Shown: one piece after another, positions 42,951 through 51,667 of the stretch
Position numbering within the stretch: position 1 is the stretch's first letter
How the letters are laid out: each line of letters opens with the position of its first letter
Assembly (NCBI GenBank): GCA_031374935.1
Contig: JANMHB010000179.1
Location: 1-64,000, forward strand
DNA length: 64,000 bases
Direction: 5' to 3'
Source of the DNA: JACMLX01 sp031374935
GTDB lineage: Bacteria; Gemmatimonadota; Gemmatimonadetes; Gemmatimonadales; Gemmatimonadaceae
Position numbers and translations under genes: made by a program
Notes under the pieces: model-generated
Seen by the model: the letters and a program-made list of their open reading frames with translations, nothing else
Told to the model about the DNA's origin: nothing
The model's database searches: none

Positions 42951-44147
42951 TCAGGGGCGAAACGGCGTCGCGAACTTGGGATCTGCTGCCAGAGTCGTGT
43001 CGGTCAACGTCCGCAGGAACGCCACCAGCGCCGCCTTGTCGCCCTGTGTGAGTTGCAGGCGGAGTGGTGCGCCATTCGGCAGCCGGAGCCTGTTGTCGAG
43101 ACCCGGGCCAGGCTGCACGCCACTCACGTAGTGGTCCACCACCTGCTCGAGCGTGGCGAACCGCCCGTCGTGCATGTAGGGACCGGTGACCGCCACCCCC
43201 TTCAGCGACGGTGACTTGAACACGCGGGTTTCGTTCGCGTCGAGGCCATTGCTCCTCGAGTTGCCGGCCAGCGCGAAGCTCGGAGGTGTGTGGCAGGCCG
43301 CGCATCCGCCGCCTTGCGGGGGCGCCGTCAGGAAGATCGCCTTGCCCCGGTTCTCTTCGGTGGTGTAGTTGGGAAATGGTGCGTTCAGGCCGCGATCGGG
43401 CAATTGCCGGTTGTACGTTCGGGCGAAACCCTGATCGAACCGGCTGTCGATCGAGACCACGCTCCGCACGTACTGTGCGATCGCGCGCTGAATTCGATCC
43501 TCGGTAATCGCGGTGTCGCCGAAGACGAACCGGAAGAGTTCAGGATAGTACTTCAGGCGATTCATCTTCGAGATCAGCGCGTTGATGCCACCGTGGGCAG
43601 CGTCGAAACCCATTTCAACGGAATTCTCGAGCGGCTGGGTGACCTGCGCTTCGATGCTTGGTGCGCGCTTGTCCCAGAAGGCCACGCCGGGCGCATAGAA
43701 CCGCGTGTTGCCGAGGCGCATCGAGTGGGCGTCGGTGCGGTCGACGGTGTTGAACCCAACGCTGAACCGTTCGCTGTCCGTCAGGCTGTTCGCACGCTGG
43801 TGGCAACTGGCACAGCTGACGGCACCATTGATGCTCAGCTGGCGATCGTGGAAGAGGACGCGGCCAAGGGTTGCGCCCCTGTCGGTGACGGGGTTGCCGG
43901 GCGGGGCGTTGTTCTGCGCGATCACGGCGGCGTCATAATGCGCGGGCCAGATCGGTGCGGCGTAGTTCGGCAACGCGTTCAGGTTGATCGTCAGGGCCGC
44001 AGTCACACCCGGCGTCGGATCGACGGCCGGGGTCGGTGCCGTCGGTTCGATCGGTGTTGTTCCGGCACCGTTCGGTGACGAGGCGTCATCGCACGCAGCC
44101 ATCAGGAGCAGCGCGGCAAGTGAGGCGAATCGGTGAGAGTGGCGCAC
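42951..44147 (-). CDS. Diheme cytochrome c peroxidase-type lipoprotein
   Basis: A ~398-residue protein of the MauG/CcpA family. GTG 44147 starts a lipoprotein leader (HRFASLAALLLMAAC); the frame is open to 44348 but that part overlaps other sequence. Two heme-c motifs are present, CASCH and CAACH, with LGRVLFHDRQLSINGAVSC and the peroxidase block FSVGFNTVDRTDAHSMRLGN. It also has FDAAHGGINALISKMNRL and, near the end, KSPSLKGVAVTGPYMHDGRFATLEQVVDHY (the distal Met/His region). It would reduce hydrogen peroxide or oxidise a partner protein in the periplasm. No maturation genes are nearby. Confidence 0.87.
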   Translation of the reverse strand: MRHSHRFASLAALLLMAACDDASSPNGAGTTPIEPTAPTPAVDPTPGVTAALTINLNALPNYAAPIWPAHYDAAVIAQNNAPPGNPVTDRGATLGRVLFHDRQLSINGAVSCASCHQRANSLTDSERFSVGFNTVDRTDAHSMRLGNTRFYAPGVAFWDKRAPSIEAQVTQPLENSVEMGFDAAHGGINALISKMNRLKYYPELFRFVFGDTAITEDRIQRAIAQYVRSVVSIDSRFDQGFARTYNRQLPDRGLNAPFPNYTTEENRGKAIFLTAPPQGGGCAACHTPPSFALAGNSRSNGLDANETRVFKSPSLKGVAVTGPYMHDGRFATLEQVVDHYVSGVQPGPGLDNRLRLPNGAPLRLQLTQGDKAALVAFLRTLTDTTLAADPKFATPFRP

Positions 44148-44224
44148 GGGAGGCTCGAGATTGAGGTTGCACTTTGGACACCAGCGGCGAGCCGGACATT
44201 CCATCTGCTGCGGAGCGGGACGAG

Positions 44225-44730
44225 GTGAGACCACGCGCGGGACGACTGGCCATCTGTTCGCTGACGATTCTGCTCCTGGCGGCCGGGCCGGTCCTGCCGG
44301 CACAGCAGCCCACGTCGCCTTCGATCGGGGACCCCTGTCGTGCAGCAATCACATCCATGCTCGCATCCGGGAGACACGCTGGTCAGCGGTGGCCCCTACT
44401 CGCCGATGTCCTGGTCGATCTGCGCCGTCTTATACGTGCTCGACACGGTCGCGCTGCGCTGGAGTACTGGTGGTCGCGCGACGGAGTCCGCCCGCGCGGT
44501 TGTGAGGCAGCTGGAGCTGATCGAGGCGCGCGGGCTCGACAAGGCGGACTACGATGCGTCGAGACTGCGCGCACTCGTGACTCGGGAGTCGTTACCGCCG
44601 CAGGCGCAGGCCGATCTCGACGTCACGCTGAGCACGGCCTGCCTGTGGGCGCTGCGCGCGCTGCCTGACAGCGTTCGGTACGACAGCCTGCTGGTCGCCG
44701 GCGTGCGGCGGCTTCAGCGATGGCACAGGC
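44225..44730 (+). pseudogene. Broken N-terminal part of a YcbB-type L,D-transpeptidase
   Basis: From GTG 44225 a signal peptide (RLAICSLTILLLAAGPVLPAQ) leads into SMLASGRHAGQRWPLLADVL and DLRRLIRARHG, the start of the L,D-transpeptidase scaffold domain. Near 44455 the reading must shift frame to continue as GGRATESARAVVRQLELIEARGLDKADYDASRLRALV, the next part of the same domain. A large piece is then missing before DSLLVAGVRRLQRWH, the peptidoglycan-binding repeat. The catalytic Cys domain is absent, and the sequence runs straight into a TolC fragment. So it is a truncated, frameshifted and internally deleted gene. Confidence 0.6.
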
Positions 44731-45430
44731 GGGAGCAGAACCTGGTCGCGCAGCAGTCGCAGCTGGAGCAGGTGGACCTGCTGGTGAAGGCGGGGCGACG
44801 CTCGATCGCCGACCAGTATCAGCAGCGGGCGGCGGTGGCGACCGCGCAGTCCGGGGTGGTCACCGCCAAGCGCGCGGTGGAACTGGCGAAGGTGGACGTG
44901 ATCCAGACGCTCCAGCTGGAGCCGGGCACGACCTACGATTTCGCCGCTCCGACGGTCGACTCCGCGGTCGCGCCGCCGAGGTTCGCGCTCGACGGGTTGC
45001 TGGCGAGTGCGTTCTCCGACCGCGCCGACCTGAAGGCGGCGCAGAGTCGCGTGGACGCGGCCAGCGAAGCGCTCAAGACGTCGGGTTCGACGCGCTGGCC
45101 GCCGCTTGCCCTCAATCTCGGGTACAGTTCCGGCGACACGAGCCTCACGGATGAGAGCTTCTCGACACAGCTGAACCCGCGCAAGGGCGGGTCGGTCGGG
45201 GTGTCGCTGTCGGTACCGATCTTCGACCGTGGCGCGGCCAAGGTGGCCACGCAGCAGCGCTACCGCGTGGGTGCCGCCACGCTGGTGGAACTCTCCGTCG
45301 CGCGCGCCGCCCAGGTCTCGGCCGCCAGCGCCCTCGTCAATGCACGCTACACCCTGATCTTCCAGCAGTCGCTGATGTCGAACTACACCGGCACCCTCGA
45401 CCCCGCCCGGGGGTCGTTCGGGCGGGCGCG
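44731..45430 (+). pseudogene. Fragment of a TolC-family outer-membrane efflux protein
   Basis: In frame with the transpeptidase remnant. It begins at NLVAQQSQLEQVDLLVKAGR and RSIADQYQQRAAVATAQSGV, a TolC coiled-coil segment, continues through KVDVIQTLQLEP, FSDRADLKAAQSRVDAASEALKTS and SVGVSLSVPIFDRG, then jumps to RYRVGAATLVELSVARAAQV and YTGTLDPA, the usual C-terminus. About 60-70 residues that belong between the last two pieces are missing, as are the signal peptide and first repeat. After ~45420 the frame continues in unrelated sequence to 45566, overlapping the opposite-strand gene. Clearly not a functional efflux channel. Confidence 0.65.
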
Positions 45431-45508
45431 ATGCAGCACTGTCGTGAAGCCACGGACACATCACCAGCGTGGCGGCGGTGAAACAGCGTATCACGGAGGC
45501 ACAGGGGC

Positions 45509-46012
45509 TCAGAGGCGCGGAGGTTTCGGGGTGAAGATGGCGCTGACAGGGCTTGCGTCGGCGTGAGTATCGTTCACGACTCGATGGATGCCATGTTTGA
45601 GCAATGCTGAGCCGAAATTGATGAGTAGTCCGATCTCGAGCTTGCAGAGTCGCACGTATGTCAGTGTCTGCGCTCGGAAAACCTCATTGTGCGATGTGGT
45701 CGCCTTGCATTCCACGAGCACGCTGTCAGCCACGAGCAGGTCGACCGTCAACTGACCGTACAAGCGACGACCCTTGTATGTGATCGCCATTCGTTGCTGA
45801 CGGCGATTCTCTATTCCACGCAGCTCCAGCTCGATCGCAAGTGCCTCCTCGTACACCGACTCCAGTAGCCCGGGACCACCAAGCGCACGGTGCACTTCGA
45901 TAGCGGAGTCAATGATGGCGCCGGTCGTTGCGTTGAGTCTGGTCCGAGCGAGCGCTCGCTCGCTGTTCCCGAGGTTTGGTTCAAGCACGGATCCTCGCAG
46001 CCTCTGTGGCAC
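45509..46012 (-). CDS. GxxExxY family protein
   Basis: A protein of up to 167 residues of the GxxExxY family, named for the motif seen here as GGPGLLESVYEEALAIEL. It also has YKGRRLYGQLTVDLLVADSVLVECKA, the PD-(D/E)xK nuclease-like core with Asp and Glu-x-Lys, and LTYVRLCKLEIGLLINFG. Known members are ~125 residues, so the true start may be inside the open frame, near the family's TGAIIDSAIEVHRALG; ATG 46012 is the nearest annotated start. The function is not established. The gene lies between the transpeptidase/TolC relic and ilvD. Confidence 0.75.
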   Translation of the reverse strand: MPQRLRGSVLEPNLGNSERALARTRLNATTGAIIDSAIEVHRALGGPGLLESVYEEALAIELELRGIENRRQQRMAITYKGRRLYGQLTVDLLVADSVLVECKATTSHNEVFRAQTLTYVRLCKLEIGLLINFGSALLKHGIHRVVNDTHADASPVSAIFTPKPPRL

Positions 46013-46175
46013 TGTGCCTCTGCAATGAGCAGTTCGAATGCCCGATCGCAGGGGTCCAACCGGGTCAGCGCACTATCGGCACAAGAGTCACACCGGCGTC
46101 AGCGCGGGTTGCGTCAGGGAGAGGGAGCGGCGAGAGTAATCGGTGCAAGTCCTGATCCTCACATCCCTGGTGCCA

Positions 46176-47885
46176 ATGGACAAGTCGAAACTTCCCAGCC
46201 GCCACGCGACGGTCGGGCCCGAGCGGGCGCCGCACCGGGCGTTCTACTACGCCATGGGACTGACGTCCGAGGAGATCCAGCAGCCGATCGTCGGCGTGGT
46301 GTCGAGCTGGAACGAGGCTGCGCCGTGCAACATCGCGCTCAAGCGGCAGGCCGAAGCCGCCAAGCGCGGGGTGTCGGTCGCGGGCGGCACGCCGCGCGAG
46401 TTCACCACCATCACCGTCACCGACGGCATCGCGATGGGGCACGCCGGGATGAAGGCCTCGCTGGTGAGTCGCGAAACGATCGCGGACTCCGTCGAGCTCA
46501 CCGTGCGCGGGCACTGCTACGACGGGTTGGTGGGCATCGCCGGCTGCGACAAGACGTTGCCCGGACTGATGATGGCGATGTTGCGGCTCAACGTGCCGTC
46601 GGTGTTTCTCTACGGTGGCTCGATTCTGCCCGGCCGGTACAACGATCGCGACGTGACCGTGCTCGATGTGTTCGAAGGCGTCGGCAAACATGCGGCTGGC
46701 ACGATGACGCTGGCGGAGCTGACCGCGCTGGAGAAAGTGGCGTGTCCGGGCGCCGGGTCGTGCGGTGGGCAGTACACCGCCAACAGCATGGCGTATGTGT
46801 CGGAAGCGATCGGCCTCGCGCTGCCTGGTTCGGCCAGTCCGCCGGCGGCCTGGGAATCGCGCGACAGCTATGCGGAAGCGTCCGGCGCTGCCGTCATGCG
46901 ACTGATGCAGCATGGGCCGCGGCCGCGCGACATCGTGACACGCCAGGCGCTGGAGAATGCGGCGGCGGTGGTGGCCGCCACCGGCGGGTCGACCAACACC
47001 GCGCTGCACCTGCCGGCCATGGCGCACGAAGCCGGCATCGTGTTCGATCTTTTCGACGTGGCGGCGGTCTTCGCGCGCACGCCGCTGATCGCCGATCTCA
47101 AACCAGGCGGCCGTTATCTGGCGAAGGATGTGCACGACATCGGTGGCGCCTCGGTGGTGCTCAAGGCGTTGCTGGATGGCGGTTTCCTGCACGGCGATTG
47201 CATCACCGTCACCGGCAAGACCCTCGCTGACGATCTCGCCGGTGTGATCGTGCCCGCCAATCAGGATGTCGTGCGTCCGGTGATCAATGCGATCTCACCG
47301 ACGGGAGGACTGGTTGGCATGCGCGGCAACCTCGCACCCGATGGGGCGGTGGTGAAGGTCGCCGGACTGCAGACGCGTGTCTTCAGCGGGCCGGCGCTGG
47401 TGTTCGAGTCAGAGGAAGAGGCGATGGCGGCGGTGATGGCGAAGCAGTACGCCGCCGGCGATGTGATCGTGATTCGCTATGAAGGCCCGCGCGGAGGCCC
47501 CGGCATGCGCGAGATGCTGTCGACCACCTCGGCGATCTACGGGCAGGGGATGGGTGACAAGGTGGCACTGATCACCGATGGGCGATTCAGCGGTGCCACG
47601 CGCGGGCTCTGCATCGGGCACGTTGGTCCCGAAGCGGCGGTCGGCGGGCCGATCGGGCTGTTGCAGAACGGCGACATCGTCGACATCGATGCCGATGCGG
47701 GGACGCTGAGCGTCCGACTCACCGACAGCGAGCTCGAGCAGCGGCGGTCGACATGGACTCCGCGCCGTCATGACTTCCAGTCCGGGGCGATCTGGCGCTA
47801 CGCGCAGACGGTGAGCCAGGCCCGGTATGGTGCGGTGGTGCATCCGGGGGGGCTTGCGGAAACACACTGTTACGCCGATTTTTGA
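46176..47885 (+). CDS. ilvD: Dihydroxy-acid dehydratase
   Basis: A 569-residue iron-sulfur dehydratase for the third step of valine/isoleucine synthesis. The cluster cysteines are in NEAAPCNIA (C51), GIAGCDKTLPG and GAGSCGGQYTANSM. It also has the C-terminal PEGAVVKVAG-like block (APDGAVVKVAGL), YEGPRGGPGMREML and LITDGRFSGATRG. ATG 46176 begins at the conserved N-terminus; an in-frame GTG at 46143 would add 11 residues. It ends 334 bases before ilvB, with the leader peptide and attenuator between them, so ilvD may have its own promoter or feed transcription into the attenuator. Confidence 0.95.
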   Translation: MDKSKLPSRHATVGPERAPHRAFYYAMGLTSEEIQQPIVGVVSSWNEAAPCNIALKRQAEAAKRGVSVAGGTPREFTTITVTDGIAMGHAGMKASLVSRETIADSVELTVRGHCYDGLVGIAGCDKTLPGLMMAMLRLNVPSVFLYGGSILPGRYNDRDVTVLDVFEGVGKHAAGTMTLAELTALEKVACPGAGSCGGQYTANSMAYVSEAIGLALPGSASPPAAWESRDSYAEASGAAVMRLMQHGPRPRDIVTRQALENAAAVVAATGGSTNTALHLPAMAHEAGIVFDLFDVAAVFARTPLIADLKPGGRYLAKDVHDIGGASVVLKALLDGGFLHGDCITVTGKTLADDLAGVIVPANQDVVRPVINAISPTGGLVGMRGNLAPDGAVVKVAGLQTRVFSGPALVFESEEEAMAAVMAKQYAAGDVIVIRYEGPRGGPGMREMLSTTSAIYGQGMGDKVALITDGRFSGATRGLCIGHVGPEAAVGGPIGLLQNGDIVDIDADAGTLSVRLTDSELEQRRSTWTPRRHDFQSGAIWRYAQTVSQARYGAVVHPGGLAETHCYADF

Positions 47886-47981
47886 AGCGGAGGCGCGTGA
47901 GGCGGTCTGGCGCGCTTCGGTGTCTGCTGTGGTCCCGGCCCTCTGCCTGGGCGCAGCGCGCATGACTCTCTCGTCCCAGTA

Positions 47982-48113
47982 ATGTCAGCTTTGCAGCCGC
48001 AGTTCCTGATTCTCAGCCTTCTCAGCCTTGTTGCGAGCCTTTCGCTCGCAGCAATTCTTGTCGTACGCGTACTTCTTAGCGGACGGGAGCAGGGCTTGAG
48101 GGTCGCGATGTAG
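47982..48113 (+). CDS. ilvB operon leader peptide, Leu/Ile/Val-rich (43 residues)
   Basis: ATG 47982 opens a 43-codon frame ending at TAG 48111-48113. The peptide begins MSALQPQFLILSLLSLVASL, then has AAILVVRVLLSG. Of 43 residues, 19 are Leu, Ile or Val, the three products of the operon that follows. This is the classic form of ilv leader peptides, where ribosome pausing at these codons measures charged tRNA supply. It lies between ilvD and ilvB and is followed by terminator-type hairpins. No strong Shine-Dalgarno was seen before the ATG, which is the main weakness. A 7-bp stem (TGCGAGC / GCTCGCA, 48032-48050) falls inside the coding part. Confidence 0.62.
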   Translation: MSALQPQFLILSLLSLVASLSLAAILVVRVLLSGREQGLRVAM

Positions 48114-48183
48114 CAGCGAACCGACGCCCCTCCCGAGATCATCGGAGGGGCACCCTTGGGCAAGATCACACAAGGCTCCCTCC
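48082..48183 (+). promoter_or_regulatory. Attenuator: alternative leader-RNA hairpins
   Basis: Four segments can pair in exclusive ways. Segment 0, CGGGAG (~48082-48087, in the leader coding region), can pair with segment 1, CTCCCG (48130-48135). Segment 1, GCCCCTCC (48126-48133), can instead pair with segment 2, GGAGGGGC (48144-48151). Segment 2 (GGAGGG, 48144-48149) can also pair with segment 3 (CCCTCC, 48178-48183), which is the left arm of the terminator. So 0:1 plus 2:3 would allow transcription, while 1:2 plus 3:4 would stop it. All pairings were checked base by base; which form prevails was not computed. Confidence 0.6.
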
Positions 48184-48209
48184 GCGCGCGGAGGGGGCCT
48201 TCTCGTTTT
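48174..48209 (+). terminator. Intrinsic terminator of the ilvB leader (attenuator terminator)
   Basis: GGCTCCCTCC-N6-GGAGGGGGCC, a 10-bp stem with one G-T pair, then TTCTCGTTTT, a T-rich tail. It ends ~11 bases before the ilvB ATG, so it must be bypassed for the ilv-leu operon to be expressed. Confidence 0.7.
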
Positions 48210-48219
48210 CCCAGCCCCC

Positions 48220-50046
48220 ATGCCACACAGCATCAGCAGCACCGATCGTGACCGTACAACCGATGCCGCGCCGTCGCGTGATGTTTCGACGACGTCGCGC
48301 ACCGGCGCGCAAGTGATGTGCGAAGCGCTGATTCGCGAGAATGTGTCGACACTGTTCGGCATTCCGGGCGGCTGCATCATGCCGTTCTACCATGCGATGT
48401 GGGAGTATCGGGCACGGTTGCGCCATGTGCTGTGCCGGCACGAGCAGGGGGCCGGCCACGCCGCCGAGGGCTACGCCCGTGCGACGGGACAGGTTGGTGT
48501 GTGCGTCGGGACCAGCGGTCCTGGTGCGACGAATCTCGTCACCCCGATCGCTGATGCCTGGATGGACGGCACGCCGCTGATCGCGATCACCGGGCAGGTG
48601 CCGAGTGCACTGCTGGGCACCGATGCGTTTCAGGAAACGGACATCACCGGCATCACGGTGCCGATCACGAAGCACAACTATCTGGTCACGGACGCCCGCG
48701 ACCTGCCGCGTGTCTTTCGTGAGGCCTTTCACATCGCCCGAACCGGACGACCGGGGCCGGTGCTGATCGACATCACCAAGGACGCCCAGCTGGCGCGGAT
48801 CGTTCCGGAATGGGACACGCCGATGGATCTGCCGGGCTACACGCCGATGTCGGCGCGGCAGGATGTGGATCAGCGCGCGGTGCGCGCGGCGGCACAGCTG
48901 CTGCAATCGGCAACCCGGCCGGTGATCCTGGCGGGCAACGGCGTCATTCAGTCCGGCGCCACGCGCGAACTGCGTGCACTGGCCGAGCAGACCGGCATTC
49001 CGGTGATCACGACGCTGCATGGCCTGGGTGCGATGCCACACGATCACCCGCTGGCCCTCGGCATGCCGGGCATGCATGGCTGGGTGCACGTGAACCGCGC
49101 GATTCAGGCCTGCGACGTGCTGTTGAACGTGGGCAGCCGCTTCGATGACCGGGTGACCGGCAAGGCCAGTTCCTTCGCCCCGCAGGCGAAGATCATTCAC
49201 ATCGACATCGACCCGGCGGAGATCGGCAAACTGGTCCGCACCGATGTGGCGATCGTCGCCGACTGCAAGCCGGCGTTGCGCTCGATCACGGTGGCCATGG
49301 CACACGGCAGCAGCGTCGCGCGGCAGGCGTGGATGCATGAAATCATCGCCATGCGCGATGCCCATCTGCCGCGCCAGGCGTACACGCGTCGCGAGCGTAC
49401 CGCGCCGCTGATGCCGCACGATGTGTTCGATGCCATGAATCGTGCGTTCAAGCGCCGCAGCGACTGGCGCGTGGTGACCGACGTCGGCCAGCACCAGATG
49501 TGGGCTGCGCAGTTGCTGGACTGGAGTCGCCCGCGCACCCACATCACCAGCGGCGGCGCCGGCACCATGGGCTTCTCGCTGCCGGCCGCGATGGGCGCCG
49601 CGATCGCTGATCCCGAGAAGACCGTCTGGGTGGTGGTGGGTGACGGCGGCTTTCAGATGACGAACTGCGAACTGGCCACGATCGCGCAGGAAGGGCTCAG
49701 CAACCTGAAGGTCGCCGTGATTAACAACGGCTACCTCGGCATGGTGCGGCAGTGGCAGCAGTTGTTCGAGGGCAAGCGCTACAGTGGCACGCCACTCACC
49801 GGACCGGACTTCGCCCTGCTGGCGCAAGCGCACGGCCTGCGCGGGCTGCGTGTCGAGCATGCGGACGATGCCGATGCGGCAATCGTCGCGGCCTGGAAGC
49901 ACAACGGCTGCGTCGTGATCGACTTCCGGGTCGAACGCGAGGCGAACGTGTTCCCGATTGTTCCTGCCGGTCGTGCGATCGGCGAAATGATGATGTCTGC
50001 CCCTGCAACACCGGTTGTTCCTTCTTCATCCTCCACCAAGGTCTGA
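48220..50046 (+). CDS. ilvB: Acetolactate synthase, large (catalytic) subunit
   Basis: A 608-residue thiamine-diphosphate enzyme for the first common step of branched-chain amino-acid synthesis. The core starts at TGAQVMCEALIRENVSTLFG. The catalytic Glu is E75 in CRHEQGAGHAAEGYARATG. FAD and substrate blocks are AFQETDITGITVPITKHNYLV and NVGSRFDDRVTGK, and the cofactor motif is GDGGFQMTNCELATI with NNGYLGMVRQWQ. The first ~28 residues are Ser/Thr/Arg-rich. No good ribosome site is seen before ATG 48220, since the terminator sits there; the frame before the conserved core allows little else. ilvN follows after five bases. Confidence 0.93.
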   Translation: MPHSISSTDRDRTTDAAPSRDVSTTSRTGAQVMCEALIRENVSTLFGIPGGCIMPFYHAMWEYRARLRHVLCRHEQGAGHAAEGYARATGQVGVCVGTSGPGATNLVTPIADAWMDGTPLIAITGQVPSALLGTDAFQETDITGITVPITKHNYLVTDARDLPRVFREAFHIARTGRPGPVLIDITKDAQLARIVPEWDTPMDLPGYTPMSARQDVDQRAVRAAAQLLQSATRPVILAGNGVIQSGATRELRALAEQTGIPVITTLHGLGAMPHDHPLALGMPGMHGWVHVNRAIQACDVLLNVGSRFDDRVTGKASSFAPQAKIIHIDIDPAEIGKLVRTDVAIVADCKPALRSITVAMAHGSSVARQAWMHEIIAMRDAHLPRQAYTRRERTAPLMPHDVFDAMNRAFKRRSDWRVVTDVGQHQMWAAQLLDWSRPRTHITSGGAGTMGFSLPAAMGAAIADPEKTVWVVVGDGGFQMTNCELATIAQEGLSNLKVAVINNGYLGMVRQWQQLFEGKRYSGTPLTGPDFALLAQAHGLRGLRVEHADDADAAIVAAWKHNGCVVIDFRVEREANVFPIVPAGRAIGEMMMSAPATPVVPSSSSTKV

Positions 50047-50051
50047 CCCCG

Positions 50052-50603
50052 ATGGCACAGCATACTCTGATCGCTCTGTTGCAGGACCGCGCCGGCGTCC
50101 TGCACCGTACCGTCACCTTGCTGCGTCGTCGCGGCTTCAACATCGCATCGCTGGCGGTTGGTCGCAGCGAAGTGCCCGGCATCAGCCGCATGACATTGGT
50201 GGTCGATGCGACCGATGCCAGTCAGGTGGTGATGCAGCTCGATCGTCTGGTTGAGGTCATCGGTGTCACCGACGTGACCAACGAGAAGGCCGTGCAGCGC
50301 GAAACGGCGCTGGCCAAGATCGTCTCGTCGCCGACGCGACTGGCGGAGCTGGTCGATGTCGTCACCGGCTATGGCGCGCGCGTGCTGGATCTGACCGAGG
50401 AGGAGCTGATCGTGCAGATCACCGATACGCCGGAGCGTGTCGAGGAGTTCATCAGCATGATCCGTCCCGAGGGATTGGCGGAGCTGATGCGCACGGGTCG
50501 GCTGGCCATGATGCGCGGCCGCACTCCAAAGAAGCTCGAGGCACCGGCGCACTACCGTGCACAGGCTGACGGCGCGCCGGCGGATGAGGAGGTGGCGGCA
50601 TGA
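50052..50603 (+). CDS. ilvN: Acetolactate synthase, small (regulatory) subunit
   Basis: A 183-residue regulatory subunit with an N-terminal ACT domain: HTLIALLQDRAGVLHRTVTL and RRRGFNIASLAVGRSEVPG, the valine-sensing fold, and the C-terminal domain (AKIVSSPTRLAELVDVVTGYGARV, GDP-type DTPERVEEFISMIRPEGLAEL). It binds IlvB, activates it and confers feedback inhibition by valine. The stop overlaps the ilvC start as ATGA (50600-50603). Confidence 0.93.
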   Translation: MAQHTLIALLQDRAGVLHRTVTLLRRRGFNIASLAVGRSEVPGISRMTLVVDATDASQVVMQLDRLVEVIGVTDVTNEKAVQRETALAKIVSSPTRLAELVDVVTGYGARVLDLTEEELIVQITDTPERVEEFISMIRPEGLAELMRTGRLAMMRGRTPKKLEAPAHYRAQADGAPADEEVAA

Positions 50604-51667
50604 CGCGCGTCTACTATGACCACGATGCCGACGCGACGCGGCTGAAGGACCGACCGATCGCGATCATCGGGTATGGCAGCCAGGGGCACGCACATGCGCT
50701 GAATCTCAAGGAGAGTGGGTGCGATGTGCGCGTCGGGCTGCGTCGCGGTTCAAAGAGCTGGGCTGCAGCGGAGGCGGCTGGCCTTCGGGTGCGCACCGTG
50801 GCCGACGCAGCCGCCGAAGCGCAGCTGATCATGATCCTCGCCCCCGATACGGAACAGAAGTCGATCTACGAACGTGACGTCGCACCCTCGATGACGGCGG
50901 GCAAGACCCTGTTGTTTGCCCACGGCTTCAACATCCACTTCAAGCTGATCGATCCGCCGCCAGGCGTCGACGTGGCGCTCATCGCGCCAAAATCACCCGG
51001 GCATCGCGTGCGGGAGCTGTATGTGGATGGTGGTGGTGTGCCGGGATTGATCGCCGTGCATGTCGATGCGACAGGCGCCGCGCGCGCCGACGCATTGGCC
51101 TACGCGCGCGCCATCGGCTGCACGCGGGCCGGTGTGATCGAGACGTCCTTCGCCGAGGAGACGGAGACGGACCTGTTCGGCGAGCAGGCGGTCCTCTGCG
51201 GTGGGGTATCGGCGCTGGTGAAGGCGGGTTTCGAGACACTCACGGAAGCGGGCTACCAGCCGGAGATGGCGTACTTCGAATGCCTGCACGAACTGAAGCT
51301 GATCGTCGACCTGATGTATCAGGGTGGCCTGAACTACATGCGCTACTCGGTCTCGGACACGGCGGAGTACGGCGACTACACGGCAGGGCCGCGGATCGTG
51401 ACGTCCGAGACGAAAGCCGAGATGAAGAAGATCCTGGGCGAGATTCGCGATGGCACCTTCGCCCGCAACTGGGTGGCGGAGAACGCGGCTGGTCGCCCGA
51501 ATTTCACCGCCGCCCGGCGCGCTGACACGGAGCATCCGATCGAGCAGGTGGGCGTGAGGCTTCGCGAGTTGATGCCATTCCTGCACGCGAAGGTCATCCG
51601 GCCCGATGTGGGTGCCGTTGATCGGACAGCCGTCGCGTCCGCCGCCGACGCCACAGGGTCGGTATGA
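50600..51667 (+). CDS. ilvC: Ketol-acid reductoisomerase
   Basis: A 355-residue class I (short form) enzyme that isomerises and reduces acetolactate. The Rossmann motif is AIIGYGSQGHAHALNLKESG, with Arg and Ser residues in GLRRGSKSW likely binding the NADP phosphate. Catalytic blocks are FAHGFNIHFK, APKSPGHRVRELY, and the metal site FAEETETDLFGEQAVLCGG and ECLHELKLIVDLMYQGGL. The tail (after ~330) is slightly extended and Ala-rich. It overlaps ilvN and leuA by four bases each. Confidence 0.95.
   Translation: MTRVYYDHDADATRLKDRPIAIIGYGSQGHAHALNLKESGCDVRVGLRRGSKSWAAAEAAGLRVRTVADAAAEAQLIMILAPDTEQKSIYERDVAPSMTAGKTLLFAHGFNIHFKLIDPPPGVDVALIAPKSPGHRVRELYVDGGGVPGLIAVHVDATGAARADALAYARAIGCTRAGVIETSFAEETETDLFGEQAVLCGGVSALVKAGFETLTEAGYQPEMAYFECLHELKLIVDLMYQGGLNYMRYSVSDTAEYGDYTAGPRIVTSETKAEMKKILGEIRDGTFARNWVAENAAGRPNFTAARRADTEHPIEQVGVRLRELMPFLHAKVIRPDVGAVDRTAVASAADATGSV

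Noticed and set aside
46143..46178. Short Val/Leu-rich run (VQVLILTSLVP) directly before ilvD as a second leader peptide
   Set aside because: It is in frame with ilvD and lacks a stop codon and a terminator, so it is either upstream sequence or an N-terminal extension of IlvD.
48166..49902. 578-codon minus-strand open frame over ilvB
   Set aside because: Antisense shadow of ilvB, His/Arg-rich, no motif.
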